Notes: generated by a model not told the origin, from the letters alone. A stretch of 64,000 bases of DNA from Amanita rubescens (GCA_015039365.1 WION01000017.1:124001-188000), one strand, 5' to 3'; shown: positions 1-12,312, counted from the stretch's first letter. Numbers and translations are program-made.

Positions 1-410
1 TCCAGCGTCGTCTGTGCAATCTGCACATCATCCAAATCTTTGCAGTTCAATTTGGCACGATAGAGTTGAGCAACGATTGCAAACCTACCGTTTACATTCT
101 CATCCTCATCATCTTCCTCATCCTCATCCTCATCCTCATCCACATCCACATCCACATCCACATCCACATCCACGTCCACGTCCACATCCACATCCACGTC
201 CACGTCCACATCCACGTCCACGTCCACGTCCACGTCCATGTCCATGTCCACGTCCACGTCCACTTCCACTTCCACATCCACTTCCACCCCCCCTCCTTCT
301 TCATATCCCTCCTCGTCCTCCCCGTCATCGCCAGCGGCGTCAGCCTCTAGATCGACAACCTGAGAAACCAGGCGTCTTCGTTTACGCGCCGGCTCTCGCA
401 TGCTGGTCAT
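1..410 (-). CDS. Spt5-like gene, 5' end, left-arm copy (runs off the window)
   Basis: This is the left-arm copy of the first exon of the gene at 12,313-14,563. It starts at the ATG at 408-410 (minus strand), with the same basic start (residues RKRRRL) and a long Val-Asp then Glu-Asp repeat. The repeat is encoded by six-base units and is 42 bp longer than in the right copy, still in frame. The gene leaves the window at base 1, so whether this copy is complete is unknown. Confidence 0.7.
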   Translation of the reverse strand, partial: MTSMREPARKRRRLVSQVVDLEADAAGDDGEDEEGYEEGGGVEVDVEVEVDVDVDMDMDVDVDVDVDVDVDVDVDVDVDVDVDVDVDVDVDEDEDEDEEDDEDENVNGRFAIVAQLYRAKLNCKDLDDVQIAQTTL

Positions 411-1309
411 CTGCGCAAGGCATAATTAGATGAGCATATTGAAATTTCGTGAACACTCACCGACTGTGTCCCTTCAAGACTACCTGTCTGACTTGGCCGG
501 TTCATCTGTAAAACGGGTTAACGTGCTAACGTGCTAAACGACGTCACATACAAACGCCACGAATAGGGAAACTCACAGGCCCTCGCGACGCACCGGCATA
601 ACGACTTTCCTGACTTGTCATACTGATGAAAAATATGGATTTACTACTACTTGTATGCGAATACAATTCTCTCAGAAGATGTGGAAGGGTAATCGTGGGA
701 AAGTTGAGTCGATATGGCACGAGTTTCATTGTTGACGTTACAAATATGAACAAATGTTTATGAACCAACTGGCTGGGCCGTATGGCAACAGGGAAGGCCC
801 TGCTCACTTTTTGCGTTTTCGCCTCGCGTTTCATGATCGCCACATGAATTTGCTGGGCACTGACATCAAATTCCAAACAAAGACCACAGGATACCCCTCA
901 TCAAATCAATAATTATTTTTCTTCATCAATTTAATTGAAGTCTTTAATACAATGTCTACGAGCACGTGCGATGTAGTCGAGCAATACAAATATAATAGTA
1001 GGCAGCAGTATGCAAACAACACTTTTTACCATAAAATGATATTGATCTGCTATAAGAGGTATTGACGTATTCAGTAGCAAGATATAAGGACATTTTAACA
1101 AGATGGAAATGACAGAACATCACCGAGAGCAGAGCAACAACAAAACATCAAAAAGAGTTCTAAGATAATCCAGAGCCGGTGATAGCTAGTTTTCAACGTC
1201 GGCTTCGTAGCCGTCCTCGTCGTGCCCTTCTGAGGTACAGTTCACGCGCTTTGAGGATTATTCACGCGCCTCGAGAGCTTTTGAGGCGCGATTCATGCGT
1301 CCGTGATCT

Positions 1310-3070
1310 TCATACTTGGAAAGGAGTACGGCTCGTAAAAGATGGGCAAAAGGTAAGTAAATCATCCTCGCGTTCAACAAGACTCTGACCGTTTGTTGTT
1401 AGATGAAAGTACCACCGCAACTATAAATGGTTAAAACGTCAGTATTTCAAGCACGAAATCATTCCACTCCCATAATTCTGCGACAAATACATGCGCATAT
1501 TAAGGCTCCAATGATAAATTCGTACCTCTTCCTTTAATTGGCGATCCAATACAGCGACATTATCGTCCTCAACCTTAATCACCCAGCCTTCGCGATTGTA
1601 GTTCGAGGCATTAACAACCTTGACGGCGTCACTGACTTCATAAAATCTTCTGATACGTTTAACTTCTACTACATGTATCATCTCCGCGTCATTCAGGCGT
1701 ACGACCGCCTGTTCGAAATGCACTTCCACGATCACACCAGACTGTCCCCGGTCTCAAATCCACCTCCACTTTGCTTCCTATTTCAAAAAGGGCAGCCACA
1801 TAGTGCTCATATGACCACCGTATAAACTCCCGCGACGGAGCCGGAAAGTCTAGTTGGTTGGATTCTGTAGCCATCCCTTCAATGAACATGTTTAGTTCAG
1901 TCAAACTTGGCTCCATGTCAAGTGAATCCAATGCATCGACTGGGACCGAACATACTGTGAAGGGCGGTATATACTCATCCCGTCGTTTCTTGCTGAACCG
2001 ATATCTGCCATGCCCGAAAGTCTCCAGCTCCTGACGACGCCCCGGCTGCCACCATACGTTCGGATCCAATCGAGATCCAATCGAGGCGGCCTCCTCGGGT
2101 TCTCCAACAGCCTTTGGATGTAATAGTCGAGGAAGACAATTCTTTCGCCGCTTCTTTGTCTTGTCCCCGTTCATGGACCACAAGGCGTCACCCTCGATCG
2201 CAACCGGTAGTCGTGGCACCACGCAGATTACAATTTTTGTTTCGATTTCCGCATCGAGCACAAATGCTAGGTCGCCTGCGTATTTCGTGACATTGCTCTT
2301 GACGTCCATGTTTGCCGGTTTGGATCGCTTCTCTAGCCTGGCCCAAGAGGGAGACACTAGACGCGATCTTATTGGATGCAAATCAAGCCATGCAACTCGT
2401 TCCTCTACAGGCACGAGCGAAATCTCCAAAGGTTGATGGACTGTAGACAGATTGAAGCAGAGTTTCTCCACCTTCGCTCGAGATGGAGATTCGATGCCGA
2501 TCCACATTCGCCCACTTGGTGGCAAGATTAGCGAGGACGCCAATTCGGGATGAGCCAGTAATCGGTTTTGCACAGCCCAGTAGCTTTCTTCCTCCAATCC
2601 ATCCTTCAGGGTTGCCGGCTCAATGCTTGAAAATGAGGGGAGGAAATATAGACTTACCAGTACGCGTACTCTCCAAAGACCCGGATCCGTATCTTTAGGC
2701 CATCGCCTCAAACGCTCCGTCAACAAAGCCATGTCATTATCCGAGCCCAGTTCGCAGCTACGGTGCTGACCATCCACTGAACGAGCCTTGTATCGATTTA
2801 CCACGACCGCCATGCGCTGATCCATAGGTTTGCTCTCGTTGCTAACTGTCCCCAATGGTTGTGAATCTAAGCGCCAGCGCTCCCCGATTGCATCATCGTC
2901 CACGATATCTTGAATAACTTTCAACGCGTCAGACGTCTAGTAGTATGCTTTGAACAAGCTGGACATCCCGACTTACAGTCCTTCTCCGAATCTCGATCTT
3001 CGTCGCTTGAACTACCCTCTAACGCTTCTACATCCAGGAAGTCGCGCACATTCACCTTTCGAATATTCCA
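1310..3070 (-). pseudogene. Spt5-like NGN/KOW gene, left-arm copy, frameshifted
   Basis: Mirror image of the gene at 9,655-11,415. It has the same exons, the same putative introns and the same one-base frameshift (at about 1,739 here). See the right-arm entry for domains and exon limits; each position here is 12,725 minus that position. Because both arms share the frameshift, it predates the palindrome or was spread by conversion. Confidence 0.6.
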
Positions 3071-3215
3071 TCAGAGTCACCGCTTATCCAATAAATGTCG
3101 AAACCGTACCGTGTTTCCACTTTTTCTTCCGATTCTCTTGGAGATCTATAGTACGAGACCTTTTGTTTCTTACTGGTACGTCCATACTCGGCACCAGGCA
3201 CCAGACTGTTCTTTG

Positions 3216-4044
3216 CTAAGGAAACTTGAAATTGTCAGGACTCGGTTGCAGCTCAAGGCCAACGCCGTTAACATCGATCGTCACGTCTGTAATGGAATTA
3301 TTAGACCAGAATCGTTAGATTGGTGTTGTTATGTAAATGAGCTGTATGCTCGCGCAGGATGTGATGACTCCCATTAATCGAGCTGTAAGCTCGTAGTAGG
3401 GTATATGCGGTAGCGAGTTTAACACTCGTCCTGCGGTGTATGGACGGATCGCGTGGTGGTCATGCAGAGCATATAGTCGTAGGGAGTCACGGTATGATGG
3501 TAATATACATACCGTTATTGCGTTTCGCGATCCATTCTGCAAACAATTCTTCTGCTTGACGGCGAACAAAGTCGCCCAGTTCCTGTCGTGAAAAGGAGAG
3601 ATGCGGACTATCTGGATCCACTGAAGAGTGGCGACGGCGTCGAGGGCGTTTTTCTGCCGGTATTTCATCCACATAGCTAAGAGGAGAAGGAGGAAGGTTG
3701 TTCTCCTGTTCTTGTTCATCGTCGTCGTCCTCGCAAGGTTGAGGGGCGGTAGCGCGTCGAGGGGAGGACCCTGAGGGTTCCGTTGCTTCCTCAATGGTGG
3801 AGATCTGCGTTTTTCGTCTACCAGTAGCACTGGTGGACATGAGAGGAATGGAGCGCATGCCGGGTTCACCGGGACCCGCCAATGTAGGATTTTGTTCCAA
3901 GGTGGTAGTAAGCTGGCGAGTATCACTAGCATCGGTGTTTTCGTTGGTCGAGTTTTCGTTCGAAGGTGGAGGTATCTCGTTAGATCCGGAAGGAGGGACA
4001 GCGGAGGAAATTGTAGTGGATCGGTTATTACGCGGGCGAGCCAT
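3216..4044 (-). CDS. Unknown 200-aa protein, left-arm copy
   Basis: Mirror image of the two-exon gene at 8,681-9,509: exon 1 at 4,044-3,513 and exon 2 at 3,286-3,216. The predicted protein is the same. The description and uncertainties are under the right-arm copy. Confidence 0.6.
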
Positions 4045-5079
4045 TAAGGTTGTTGTTTGTTAGAGAATGTGTAGTGAGAAACTTGCGAGAATATTGCTAG
4101 GGTACGCTAAGGAAGATTCAGGCGACGATGACGGCGAGTTCAAAAGGATTCTGGGATCTCGTCCGTCACGTCGTCACGAAATATCACGTCCTATTCCTTT
4201 CCGGGCGTTCCCATATGTTCCGAGGCTGTAGCGTTGAAATTATATTTTAGATGGTGTTCAGGGGGCATGTATAAACAACTTCCGGAATTAGTGCGGAACA
4301 TTCGGCAAACGGTGCCGCACACGGAAAAACTGAGCAGGGCCTTCCCTGTTGCCATAGGGCCGGATACAGTGACCGTCGTACAGCTGCTATGGGGTGGTGG
4401 TTTATGGCTTACATGTCAACTGTCCGGACTGGCTGGATACGGTATAAGTTATAAGTTGAGTTGAGTTGATATGACAGCACAGGTGGGAGAGGCAATCGTA
4501 TCACACACGGCCTGCGTATCGAATGTCCCCTGGCCGGATACGGTGTAAGTTGATATGACAGCACATGCGGGAGGGGGAATCGTACCACGCATGGCCTGCA
4601 TATCAACTGTCTGGCCTGGGTGACTTGCGACTGGCTGAGGGAAAGAGGAACAAGGCTCAGTGTGAGTAACGAATAGGCGATGAGGACATAGGGAATCGCT
4701 ACACTATACTCCACCATGTGGACTTAGATTGCTTGATGGTGGTGGTACAGGAACAAGCAACGAGGGGCCGTTCTAACTCCGACCGCTCAGCTTGTACAGC
4801 GTGGAGCAGTATTTGTGGGACAAACAACAGATAAATGGCGATTGGGAGGTATTACCCCTTCTAACCCAACCCAACGCACAGTGGGCAGCTCTGAGAGAAT
4901 ATGACCTTCACCTCAATACTCGGGTTTGAGAGGGTTTTCACAAAAGAGAGAAAAGTTCGAGGGGAAGAAGGATTGCATTTGCGTATTCCTACAAACGGAC
5001 TATACCTCGCGCGTGTTCTCCCGCGGTGAGGGGCCTAGACTGTAGATAGTGAAGTATGTAGAAGTGTGTCATAGATTCG

Positions 5080-5202
5080 TAGATTCGTAGTTTGACAGGG
5101 GCATAGTAATGACTGAAGCTAGAGGAGACGCTTAGATTCGTAGTTTCTTAGATTCGTAGTTTGACAGGGGCATAGTAATGACTGAAGCTAGAGGAGACGC
5201 TG
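5080..5202. repeat. Direct duplication of about 60 bp (mirror copy at about 7,523-7,645)
   Basis: A stretch containing GATTCGTAGTTTGACAGGGG and ending in GAGGAGACGC occurs twice in succession, joined by a short AGATTCGTAGTTTCTT spacer. The mirror copy lies in the right arm. No coding role is visible. Confidence 0.8.
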
Positions 5203-5787
5203 GCTTTGTATCGTCATTTTATCTACAAAAGAATCAGAAGTAACGCGTTTAGTGCAAGAAACAAACAACAGTAAATGTAAAGCGAAAACCAACCAACCAA
5301 CCAACCAAATCGATCCTCACATCTTAGTGAGCGTTGTCCTTCGTTGAGAACTGAAGACCCGAGGGCCCGAGCGGACCTGCCTGAGGTGAACCTACACATC
5401 GACCATCCAGCATGGCTAGATACGGCGTGGGCTGGGGCGACTCGTACCCTACACGCGTTGTTGTTTATGGCCTGGCCAGTTGTCAGCTGAGGGAAACGTG
5501 ATATTCTCAATACCGAGACGGTGTGGATTCTGTGGAGGTCAGGGGGTGTGAGGCTGTGGACGCTCATCTCCTATCCGCCAAGCAAGCTAATACACCTGTG
5601 GCCTGCAATCTAGCTGCAGTCTAGTTCACTACTGGCAGTCGCCCGTCAGTATTTCCAGGCGGATTACAAGCCCCTGATAATGTCATAGCTGAATTGAATG
5701 AAGATGCGAACGCGGTTTAATGCTGTGAGTAATAAACGGGTGATGGAGACGCGTACCTGCCTATAGCATTCGGCACACTAGATGCGT

Positions 5788-5885
5788 TTATGGTTGGTTG
5801 GTTTGATTGATTGGTTGGTTGGTTGATGGTTGGTTGGTTGATGGTTGGTTGGTTTTATGGTTGGTTTTATGGTTGGTTGGTTTAC
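5788..5885. repeat. TTGG/CCAA simple repeat (mirror copy at 6,840-6,937)
   Basis: Runs of GGTTGGTTGG with small interruptions. On the other strand this reads CCAACCAACC, the same spacer sequence that links units of the palindromic-core repeat elsewhere in the window (16,100-16,190 and 31,560-31,630). It produces spurious Thr-Asn-Gln-Pro open frames. Confidence 0.85.
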
Positions 5886-6130
5886 GCATCAAGCGTCCAG
5901 CCTGGCCGGATACAGTGTGGATTAGGTGGCTTGCAACTGGCTGATGGGAGGGGAAGCAACGTATCGGGACAGCAGGCCTAGCCCCTGCATAGGGTGAGCA
6001 ATGAACAGGTGATGAAGACACGTACTTGCTTACGACGTATTTTGAACGGTACCGCGTTTTTCTGGCCAATGCATCAGCTGTCCGGCCTGGCCGGACACGG
6101 TGTAGACTGCAGTGACGTATTGGGACAACG

Positions 6131-6594
6131 GGTCCCTGCACAGTATGAGCAATGAATGGGCGATGAGGACATACTACGCACTTGCCTATGACGGTACCCT
6201 ATGGCCAACGCATCAGCTGTCCGGCCTGGCGGATACGGTGTAGGCTGCAGTGACAACAGACATAGTCCCTGCAATGAGAACATATTATGCACTTGCCTAT
6301 GACATATTTTGAGCGTACAATCATGGTGGCGTGAAACCACGGAGAGAATAGATGTTATAACTCCGACTGACGAACTCGCGCGGCGCGGAACAGTGTTTGT
6401 GGGGCAAATAGCCGGGAAAGGAAAGTTCACGTGGCGCTATTTGCCCCACAAACACTGTTCCGCGCCGTGCAAGTTCATCAGTCGGAGTTGTAACATCTAT
6501 TCGCTCCGTGGTTTCACACCACCTTGATCACACTCAAAAATATGTCATAGGCAAGTGCGTAATATGTTCTCATTGCAGGGACTGCAGGGGAACT
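6131..6594. repeat. Asymmetric core at the axis of the palindrome
   Basis: The near-perfect mirror symmetry stops at 6,130 on the left and 6,595 on the right. The 464 bp between are still an inverted repeat, but with many substitutions and about 123 bp extra on the left. The innermost arms are 6,384-6,412 and 6,436-6,464 (a GC-rich end, then a stretch with TTTGTGGGGCAAATAG), separated by 23 bp. The core is built from the same family of palindromic-core repeats that forms the array at 31.5-33.4 kb. Confidence 0.85.
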
Positions 6595-8363
6595 CGTTGT
6601 CCCAATACGTCACTGCAGTCTACACCGTGTCCGGCCAGGCCGGACAGCTGATGCATTGGCCAGAAAAACGCGGTACCGTTCAAAATACGTCGTAAGCAAG
6701 TACGTGTCTTCATCACCTGTTCATTGCTCACCCTATGCAGGGGCTAGGCCTGCTGTCCCGATACGTTGCTTCCCCTCCCATCAGCCAGTTGCAAGCCACC
6801 TAATCCACACTGTATCCGGCCAGGCTGGACGCTTGATGCGTAAACCAACCAACCATAAAACCAACCATAAAACCAACCAACCATCAACCAACCAACCATC
6901 AACCAACCAACCAATCAATCAAACCAACCAACCATAAACGCATCTAGTGTGCCGAATGCTATAGGCAGGTACGCGTCTCCATCACCCGTTTATTACTCAC
7001 AGCATTAAACCGCGTTCGCATCTTCATTCAATTCAGCTATGACATTATCAGGGGCTTGTAATCCGCCTGGAAATACTGACGGGCGACTGCCAGTAGTGAA
7101 CTAGACTGCAGCTAGATTGCAGGCCACAGGTGTATTAGCTTGCTTGGCGGATAGGAGATGAGCGTCCACAGCCTCACACCCCCTGACCTCCACAGAATCC
7201 ACACCGTCTCGGTATTGAGAATATCACGTTTCCCTCAGCTGACAACTGGCCAGGCCATAAACAACAACGCGTGTAGGGTACGAGTCGCCCCAGCCCACGC
7301 CGTATCTAGCCATGCTGGATGGTCGATGTGTAGGTTCACCTCAGGCAGGTCCGCTCGGGCCCTCGGGTCTTCAGTTCTCAACGAAGGACAACGCTCACTA
7401 AGATGTGAGGATCGATTTGGTTGGTTGGTTGGTTGGTTTTCGCTTTACATTTACTGTTGTTTGTTTCTTGCACTAAACGCGTTACTTCTGATTCTTTTGT
7501 AGATAAAATGACGATACAAAGCCAGCGTCTCCTCTAGCTTCAGTCATTACTATGCCCCTGTCAAACTACGAATCTAAGAAACTACGAATCTAAGCGTCTC
7601 CTCTAGCTTCAGTCATTACTATGCCCCTGTCAAACTACGAATCTACGAATCTATGACACACTTCTACATACTTCACTATCTACAGTCTAGGCCCCTCACC
7701 GCGGGAGAACACGCGCGAGGTATAGTCCGTTTGTAGGAATACGCAAATGCAATCCTTCTTCCCCTCGAACTTTTCTCTCTTTTGTGAAAACCCTCTCAAA
7801 CCCGAGTATTGAGGTGAAGGTCATATTCTCTCAGAGCTGCCCACTGTGCGTTGGGTTGGGTTAGAAGGGGTAATACCTCCCAATCGCCATTTATCTGTTG
7901 TTTGTCCCACAAATACTGCTCCACGCTGTACAAGCTGAGCGGTCGGAGTTAGAACGGCCCCTCGTTGCTTGTTCCTGTACCACCACCATCAAGCAATCTA
8001 AGTCCACATGGTGGAGTATAGTGTAGCGATTCCCTATGTCCTCATCGCCTATTCGTTACTCACACTGAGCCTTGTTCCTCTTTCCCTCAGCCAGTCGCAA
8101 GTCACCCAGGCCAGACAGTTGATATGCAGGCCATGCGTGGTACGATTCCCCCTCCCGCATGTGCTGTCATATCAACTTACACCGTATCCGGCCAGGGGAC
8201 ATTCGATACGCAGGCCGTGTGTGATACGATTGCCTCTCCCACCTGTGCTGTCATATCAACTCAACTCAACTTATAACTTATACCGTATCCAGCCAGTCCG
8301 GACAGTTGACATGTAAGCCATAAACCACCACCCCATAGCAGCTGTACGACGGTCACTGTATCC

Positions 8364-8394
8364 GGCCCTATGGCAACAGGGAAGGCCCTGCTCA
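8364..8394. repeat. One of a pair of 31-bp inverted repeats flanking the two-gene block
   Basis: The core TATGGCAACAGGGAAGGCCC followed by TGCTCA recurs in inverted orientation at 11,917-11,947, with a one-base mismatch. The pair brackets the 200-aa gene and the Spt5-like gene, as terminal inverted repeats of a 3.58-kb unit might. No direct target duplication was found outside it. The left arm has the mirrored pair at about 778-808 and 4,331-4,361. Confidence 0.6.
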
Positions 8395-8680
8395 GTTTTT
8401 CCGTGTGCGGCACCGTTTGCCGAATGTTCCGCACTAATTCCGGAAGTTGTTTATACATGCCCCCTGAACACCATCTAAAATATAATTTCAACGCTACAGC
8501 CTCGGAACATATGGGAACGCCCGGAAAGGAATAGGACGTGATATTTCGTGACGACGTGACGGACGAGATCCCAGAATCCTTTTGAACTCGCCGTCATCGT
8601 CGCCTGAATCTTCCTTAGCGTACCCTAGCAATATTCTCGCAAGTTTCTCACTACACATTCTCTAACAAACAACAACCTTA

Positions 8681-9509
8681 ATGGCTCGCCCGCGTAATAA
8701 CCGATCCACTACAATTTCCTCCGCTGTCCCTCCTTCCGGATCTAACGAGATACCTCCACCTTCGAACGAAAACTCGACCAACGAAAACACCGATGCTAGT
8801 GATACTCGCCAGCTTACTACCACCTTGGAACAAAATCCTACATTGGCGGGTCCCGGTGAACCCGGCATGCGCTCCATTCCTCTCATGTCCACCAGTGCTA
8901 CTGGTAGACGAAAAACGCAGATCTCCACCATTGAGGAAGCAACGGAACCCTCAGGGTCCTCCCCTCGACGCGCTACCGCCCCTCAACCTTGCGAGGACGA
9001 CGACGATGAACAAGAACAGGAGAACAACCTTCCTCCTTCTCCTCTTAGCTATGTGGATGAAATACCGGCAGAAAAACGCCCTCGACGCCGTCGCCACTCT
9101 TCAGTGGATCCAGATAGTCCGCATCTCTCCTTTTCACGACAGGAACTGGGCGACTTTGTTCGCCGTCAAGCAGAAGAATTGTTTGCAGAATGGATCGCGA
9201 AACGCAATAACGGTATGTATATTACCATCATACCGTGACTCCCTACGACTATATGCTCTGCATGACCACCACGCGATCCGTCCATACACCGCAGGACGAG
9301 TGTTAAACTCGCTACCGCATATACCCTACTACGAGCTTACAGCTCGATTAATGGGAGTCATCACATCCTGCGCGAGCATACAGCTCATTTACATAACAAC
9401 ACCAATCTAACGATTCTGGTCTAATAATTCCATTACAGACGTGACGATCGATGTTAACGGCGTTGGCCTTGAGCTGCAACCGAGTCCTGACAATTTCAAG
9501 TTTCCTTAG
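8681..9509 (+). CDS. Unknown 200-aa protein, two exons (right-arm copy)
   Basis: Exon 1 (8,681-9,212) starts at an ATG and ends at a GTATGT donor. A 226-nt intron (9,213-9,438) ends in ACAG, and exon 2 (9,439-9,509) closes with TAG. The spliced protein is 200 aa. It has a Ser/Thr/Pro-rich disordered first half, an acidic run DDDDEQEQE near residue 110, a basic RPRRRRH stretch near residue 135, and a short helical segment (residues about 150-177, FVRRQAEELFAEW). I do not recognise the family. Charge pattern and basic patch would suit a nuclear protein, but that is inference. It lies 146 bp upstream of the Spt5-like reading frame on the same strand, and both sit between 31-bp inverted repeats. 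Confidence 0.6.
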
Positions 9510-9654
9510 CAAAGAACAGTCTGGTGCCTGGTGCCGAGTATGGACGTACCAGTAAGAAACAAAAGGTCTCGTACTATAGATCTCCAAGAGAATCGGAAGA
9601 AAAAGTGGAAACACGGTACGGTTTCGACATTTATTGGATAAGCGGTGACTCTGA

Positions 9655-11415
9655 TGGAATATTCGAAAGGTGAATGTGCGCGACTTCCTGGATGTAGAAG
9701 CGTTAGAGGGTAGTTCAAGCGACGAAGATCGAGATTCGGAGAAGGACTGTAAGTCGGGATGTCCAGCTTGTTCAAAGCATACTACTAGACGTCTGACGCG
9801 TTGAAAGTTATTCAAGATATCGTGGACGATGATGCAATCGGGGAGCGCTGGCGCTTAGATTCACAACCATTGGGGACAGTTAGCAACGAGAGCAAACCTA
9901 TGGATCAGCGCATGGCGGTCGTGGTAAATCGATACAAGGCTCGTTCAGTGGATGGTCAGCACCGTAGCTGCGAACTGGGCTCGGATAATGACATGGCTTT
10001 GTTGACGGAGCGTTTGAGGCGATGGCCTAAAGATACGGATCCGGGTCTTTGGAGAGTACGCGTACTGGTAAGTCTATATTTCCTCCCCTCATTTTCAAGC
10101 ATTGAGCCGGCAACCCTGAAGGATGGATTGGAGGAAGAAAGCTACTGGGCTGTGCAAAACCGATTACTGGCTCATCCCGAATTGGCGTCCTCGCTAATCT
10201 TGCCACCAAGTGGGCGAATGTGGATCGGCATCGAATCTCCATCTCGAGCGAAGGTGGAGAAACTCTGCTTCAATCTGTCTACAGTCCATCAACCTTTGGA
10301 GATTTCGCTCGTGCCTGTAGAGGAACGAGTTGCATGGCTTGATTTGCATCCAATAAGATCGCGTCTAGTGTCTCCCTCTTGGGCCAGGCTAGAGAAGCGA
10401 TCCAAACCGGCAAACATGGACGTCAAGAGCAATGTCACGAAATACGCAGGCGACCTAGCATTTGTGCTCGATGCGGAAATCGAAACAAAAATTGTAATCT
10501 GCGTGGTGCCACGACTACCGGTTGCGATCGAGGGTGACGCCTTGTGGTCCATGAACGGGGACAAGACAAAGAAGCGGCGAAAGAATTGTCTTCCTCGACT
10601 ATTACATCCAAAGGCTGTTGGAGAACCCGAGGAGGCCGCCTCGATTGGATCTCGATTGGATCCGAACGTATGGTGGCAGCCGGGGCGTCGTCAGGAGCTG
10701 GAGACTTTCGGGCATGGCAGATATCGGTTCAGCAAGAAACGACGGGATGAGTATATACCGCCCTTCACAGTATGTTCGGTCCCAGTCGATGCATTGGATT
10801 CACTTGACATGGAGCCAAGTTTGACTGAACTAAACATGTTCATTGAAGGGATGGCTACAGAATCCAACCAACTAGACTTTCCGGCTCCGTCGCGGGAGTT
10901 TATACGGTGGTCATATGAGCACTATGTGGCTGCCCTTTTTGAAATAGGAAGCAAAGTGGAGGTGGATTTGAGACCGGGGACAGTCTGGTGTGATCGTGGA
11001 AGTGCATTTCGAACAGGCGGTCGTACGCCTGAATGACGCGGAGATGATACATGTAGTAGAAGTTAAACGTATCAGAAGATTTTATGAAGTCAGTGACGCC
11101 GTCAAGGTTGTTAATGCCTCGAACTACAATCGCGAAGGCTGGGTGATTAAGGTTGAGGACGATAATGTCGCTGTATTGGATCGCCAATTAAAGGAAGAGG
11201 TACGAATTTATCATTGGAGCCTTAATATGCGCATGTATTTGTCGCAGAATTATGGGAGTGGAATGATTTCGTGCTTGAAATACTGACGTTTTAACCATTT
11301 ATAGTTGCGGTGGTACTTTCATCTAACAACAAACGGTCAGAGTCTTGTTGAACGCGAGGATGATTTACTTACCTTTTGCCCATCTTTTACGAGCCGTACT
11401 CCTTTCCAAGTATGA
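9655..11415 (+). pseudogene. Spt5-like (NGN plus KOW) gene with a one-base frameshift, right-arm copy
   Basis: Putative exons are 9,655-9,748, 9,808-10,067, 10,122-11,199 and 11,305-11,415, with GT/AG introns of 59, 54 and 105 nt. The 5' end is unresolved because no ATG lies in frame before an upstream stop. The first exons give an acidic start (SSSDEDRDSEKD), then an NGN-like segment containing GLWRVRVL, spliced to EEESYWAVQNRLL. A KOW-like strand follows (KYAGDLAFVLDAE, ending CVVPRLPV), as in the elongation factor Spt5. An extra T at 10,986 changes frame: the protein reads PGTVWCD, while the frame with homologous-looking sequence continues GVIVEVHFEQAVVRL. The last exon gives LRWYFHLTT and then a stop. 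Spt5 binds RNA polymerase II clamp and nucleic acid; this shortened, frameshifted relative lacks visible C-terminal repeats. Confidence 0.65.
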
Positions 11416-12312
11416 AGATCACGGACGCATGAATCGCGCCTCAAAAGCTCTCGAGGCGCGTGAATAATCCTCAAAGCGCGTGAACTGTACCTCAGAAGGG
11501 CACGACGAGGACGGCTACGAAGCCGACGTTGAAAACTAGCTATCACCGGCTCTGGATTATCTTAGAACTCTTTTTGATGTTTTGTTGTTGCTCTGCTCTC
11601 GGTGATGTTCTGTCATTTCCATCTTGTTAAAATGTCCTTATATCTTGCTACTGAATACGTCAATACCTCTTATAGCAGATCAATATCATTTTATGGTAAA
11701 AAGTGTTGTTTGCATGCTGTGCCTACTATTATATTTGTATTGCTCGACTACATCGCACGTGCTCGTAGACATTGTATTAAAGACTTCAATTAAATTGATG
11801 AAGAAAAATAATTATTGATTTGATGAGGGGTATCCGTGGTCTTTGTTTGGAATTTGATGTCAGTGCCCAGCAAATTCATGTGGCGATCATGAAACGCGAG
11901 GCGAAAACGCAAAAAGTGAGCAGGGCCTTCCCTGTTGCCATACGGCCCAGCCAGTTGGTTCATAAACATTTGTTCATATTTGTAACGTCAACAATGAAAC
12001 TCGTGCCATATCGACTCAACTTTCCCACGATTACCCTTCCACATCTTCTGAGAGAATTGTATTCGCATACAAGTAGTAGTAAATCCATATTTTTCATCAG
12101 TATGACAAGTCAGGAAAGTCGTTATGCCGGTGCGTCGCGAGGGCCTGTGAGTTTCCCTATTCGTGGCGTTTGTATGTGACGTCGTTTAGCACGTTAGCAC
12201 GTTAACCCGTTTTACAGATGAACCGGCCAAGTCAGACAGGTAGTCTTGAAGGGACACAGTCGGTGAGTGTTCACGAAATTTCAATATGCTCATCTAATTA
12301 TGCCTTGCGCAG

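Larger units (their letters stand above)
1..6130. repeat. Left arm of giant inverted repeat (palindrome)
   Basis: This stretch is the reverse complement of 6,595-12,681, with paired coordinates summing to 12,725 over most of its length. Every coding feature of the right arm has a mirror copy here. Near 880-1,010 a few small differences appear and the sum drops to 12,723. In the acidic-repeat part (about 120-290) the left arm is 42 bp longer. The arm continues beyond the left edge of the window. Such identity means a very recent duplication or continuing gene conversion between arms. An assembly artefact is possible, but the arms do show real small differences. Confidence 0.95.

Noticed and set aside
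14..433. His-Pro, His-Val, Trp-Thr and similar repeat proteins on both strands
   Set aside because: They are other-frame readings of the VD-coding microsatellite in the Spt5-like gene.
1439..1825. Plus-strand frames opposite the Spt5-like exons
   Set aside because: They overlap a better supported minus-strand gene and lack any domain or splice pattern.
8793..9410. 205-codon frame overlapping the 200-aa gene
   Set aside because: It runs through the intron in a different frame. The composition is irregular and the spliced frame with proper GT/AG ends is better.
11820..12179. 119-codon frame in the right arm
   Set aside because: No domain. It contains the 31-bp inverted motif and the start is not convincing.
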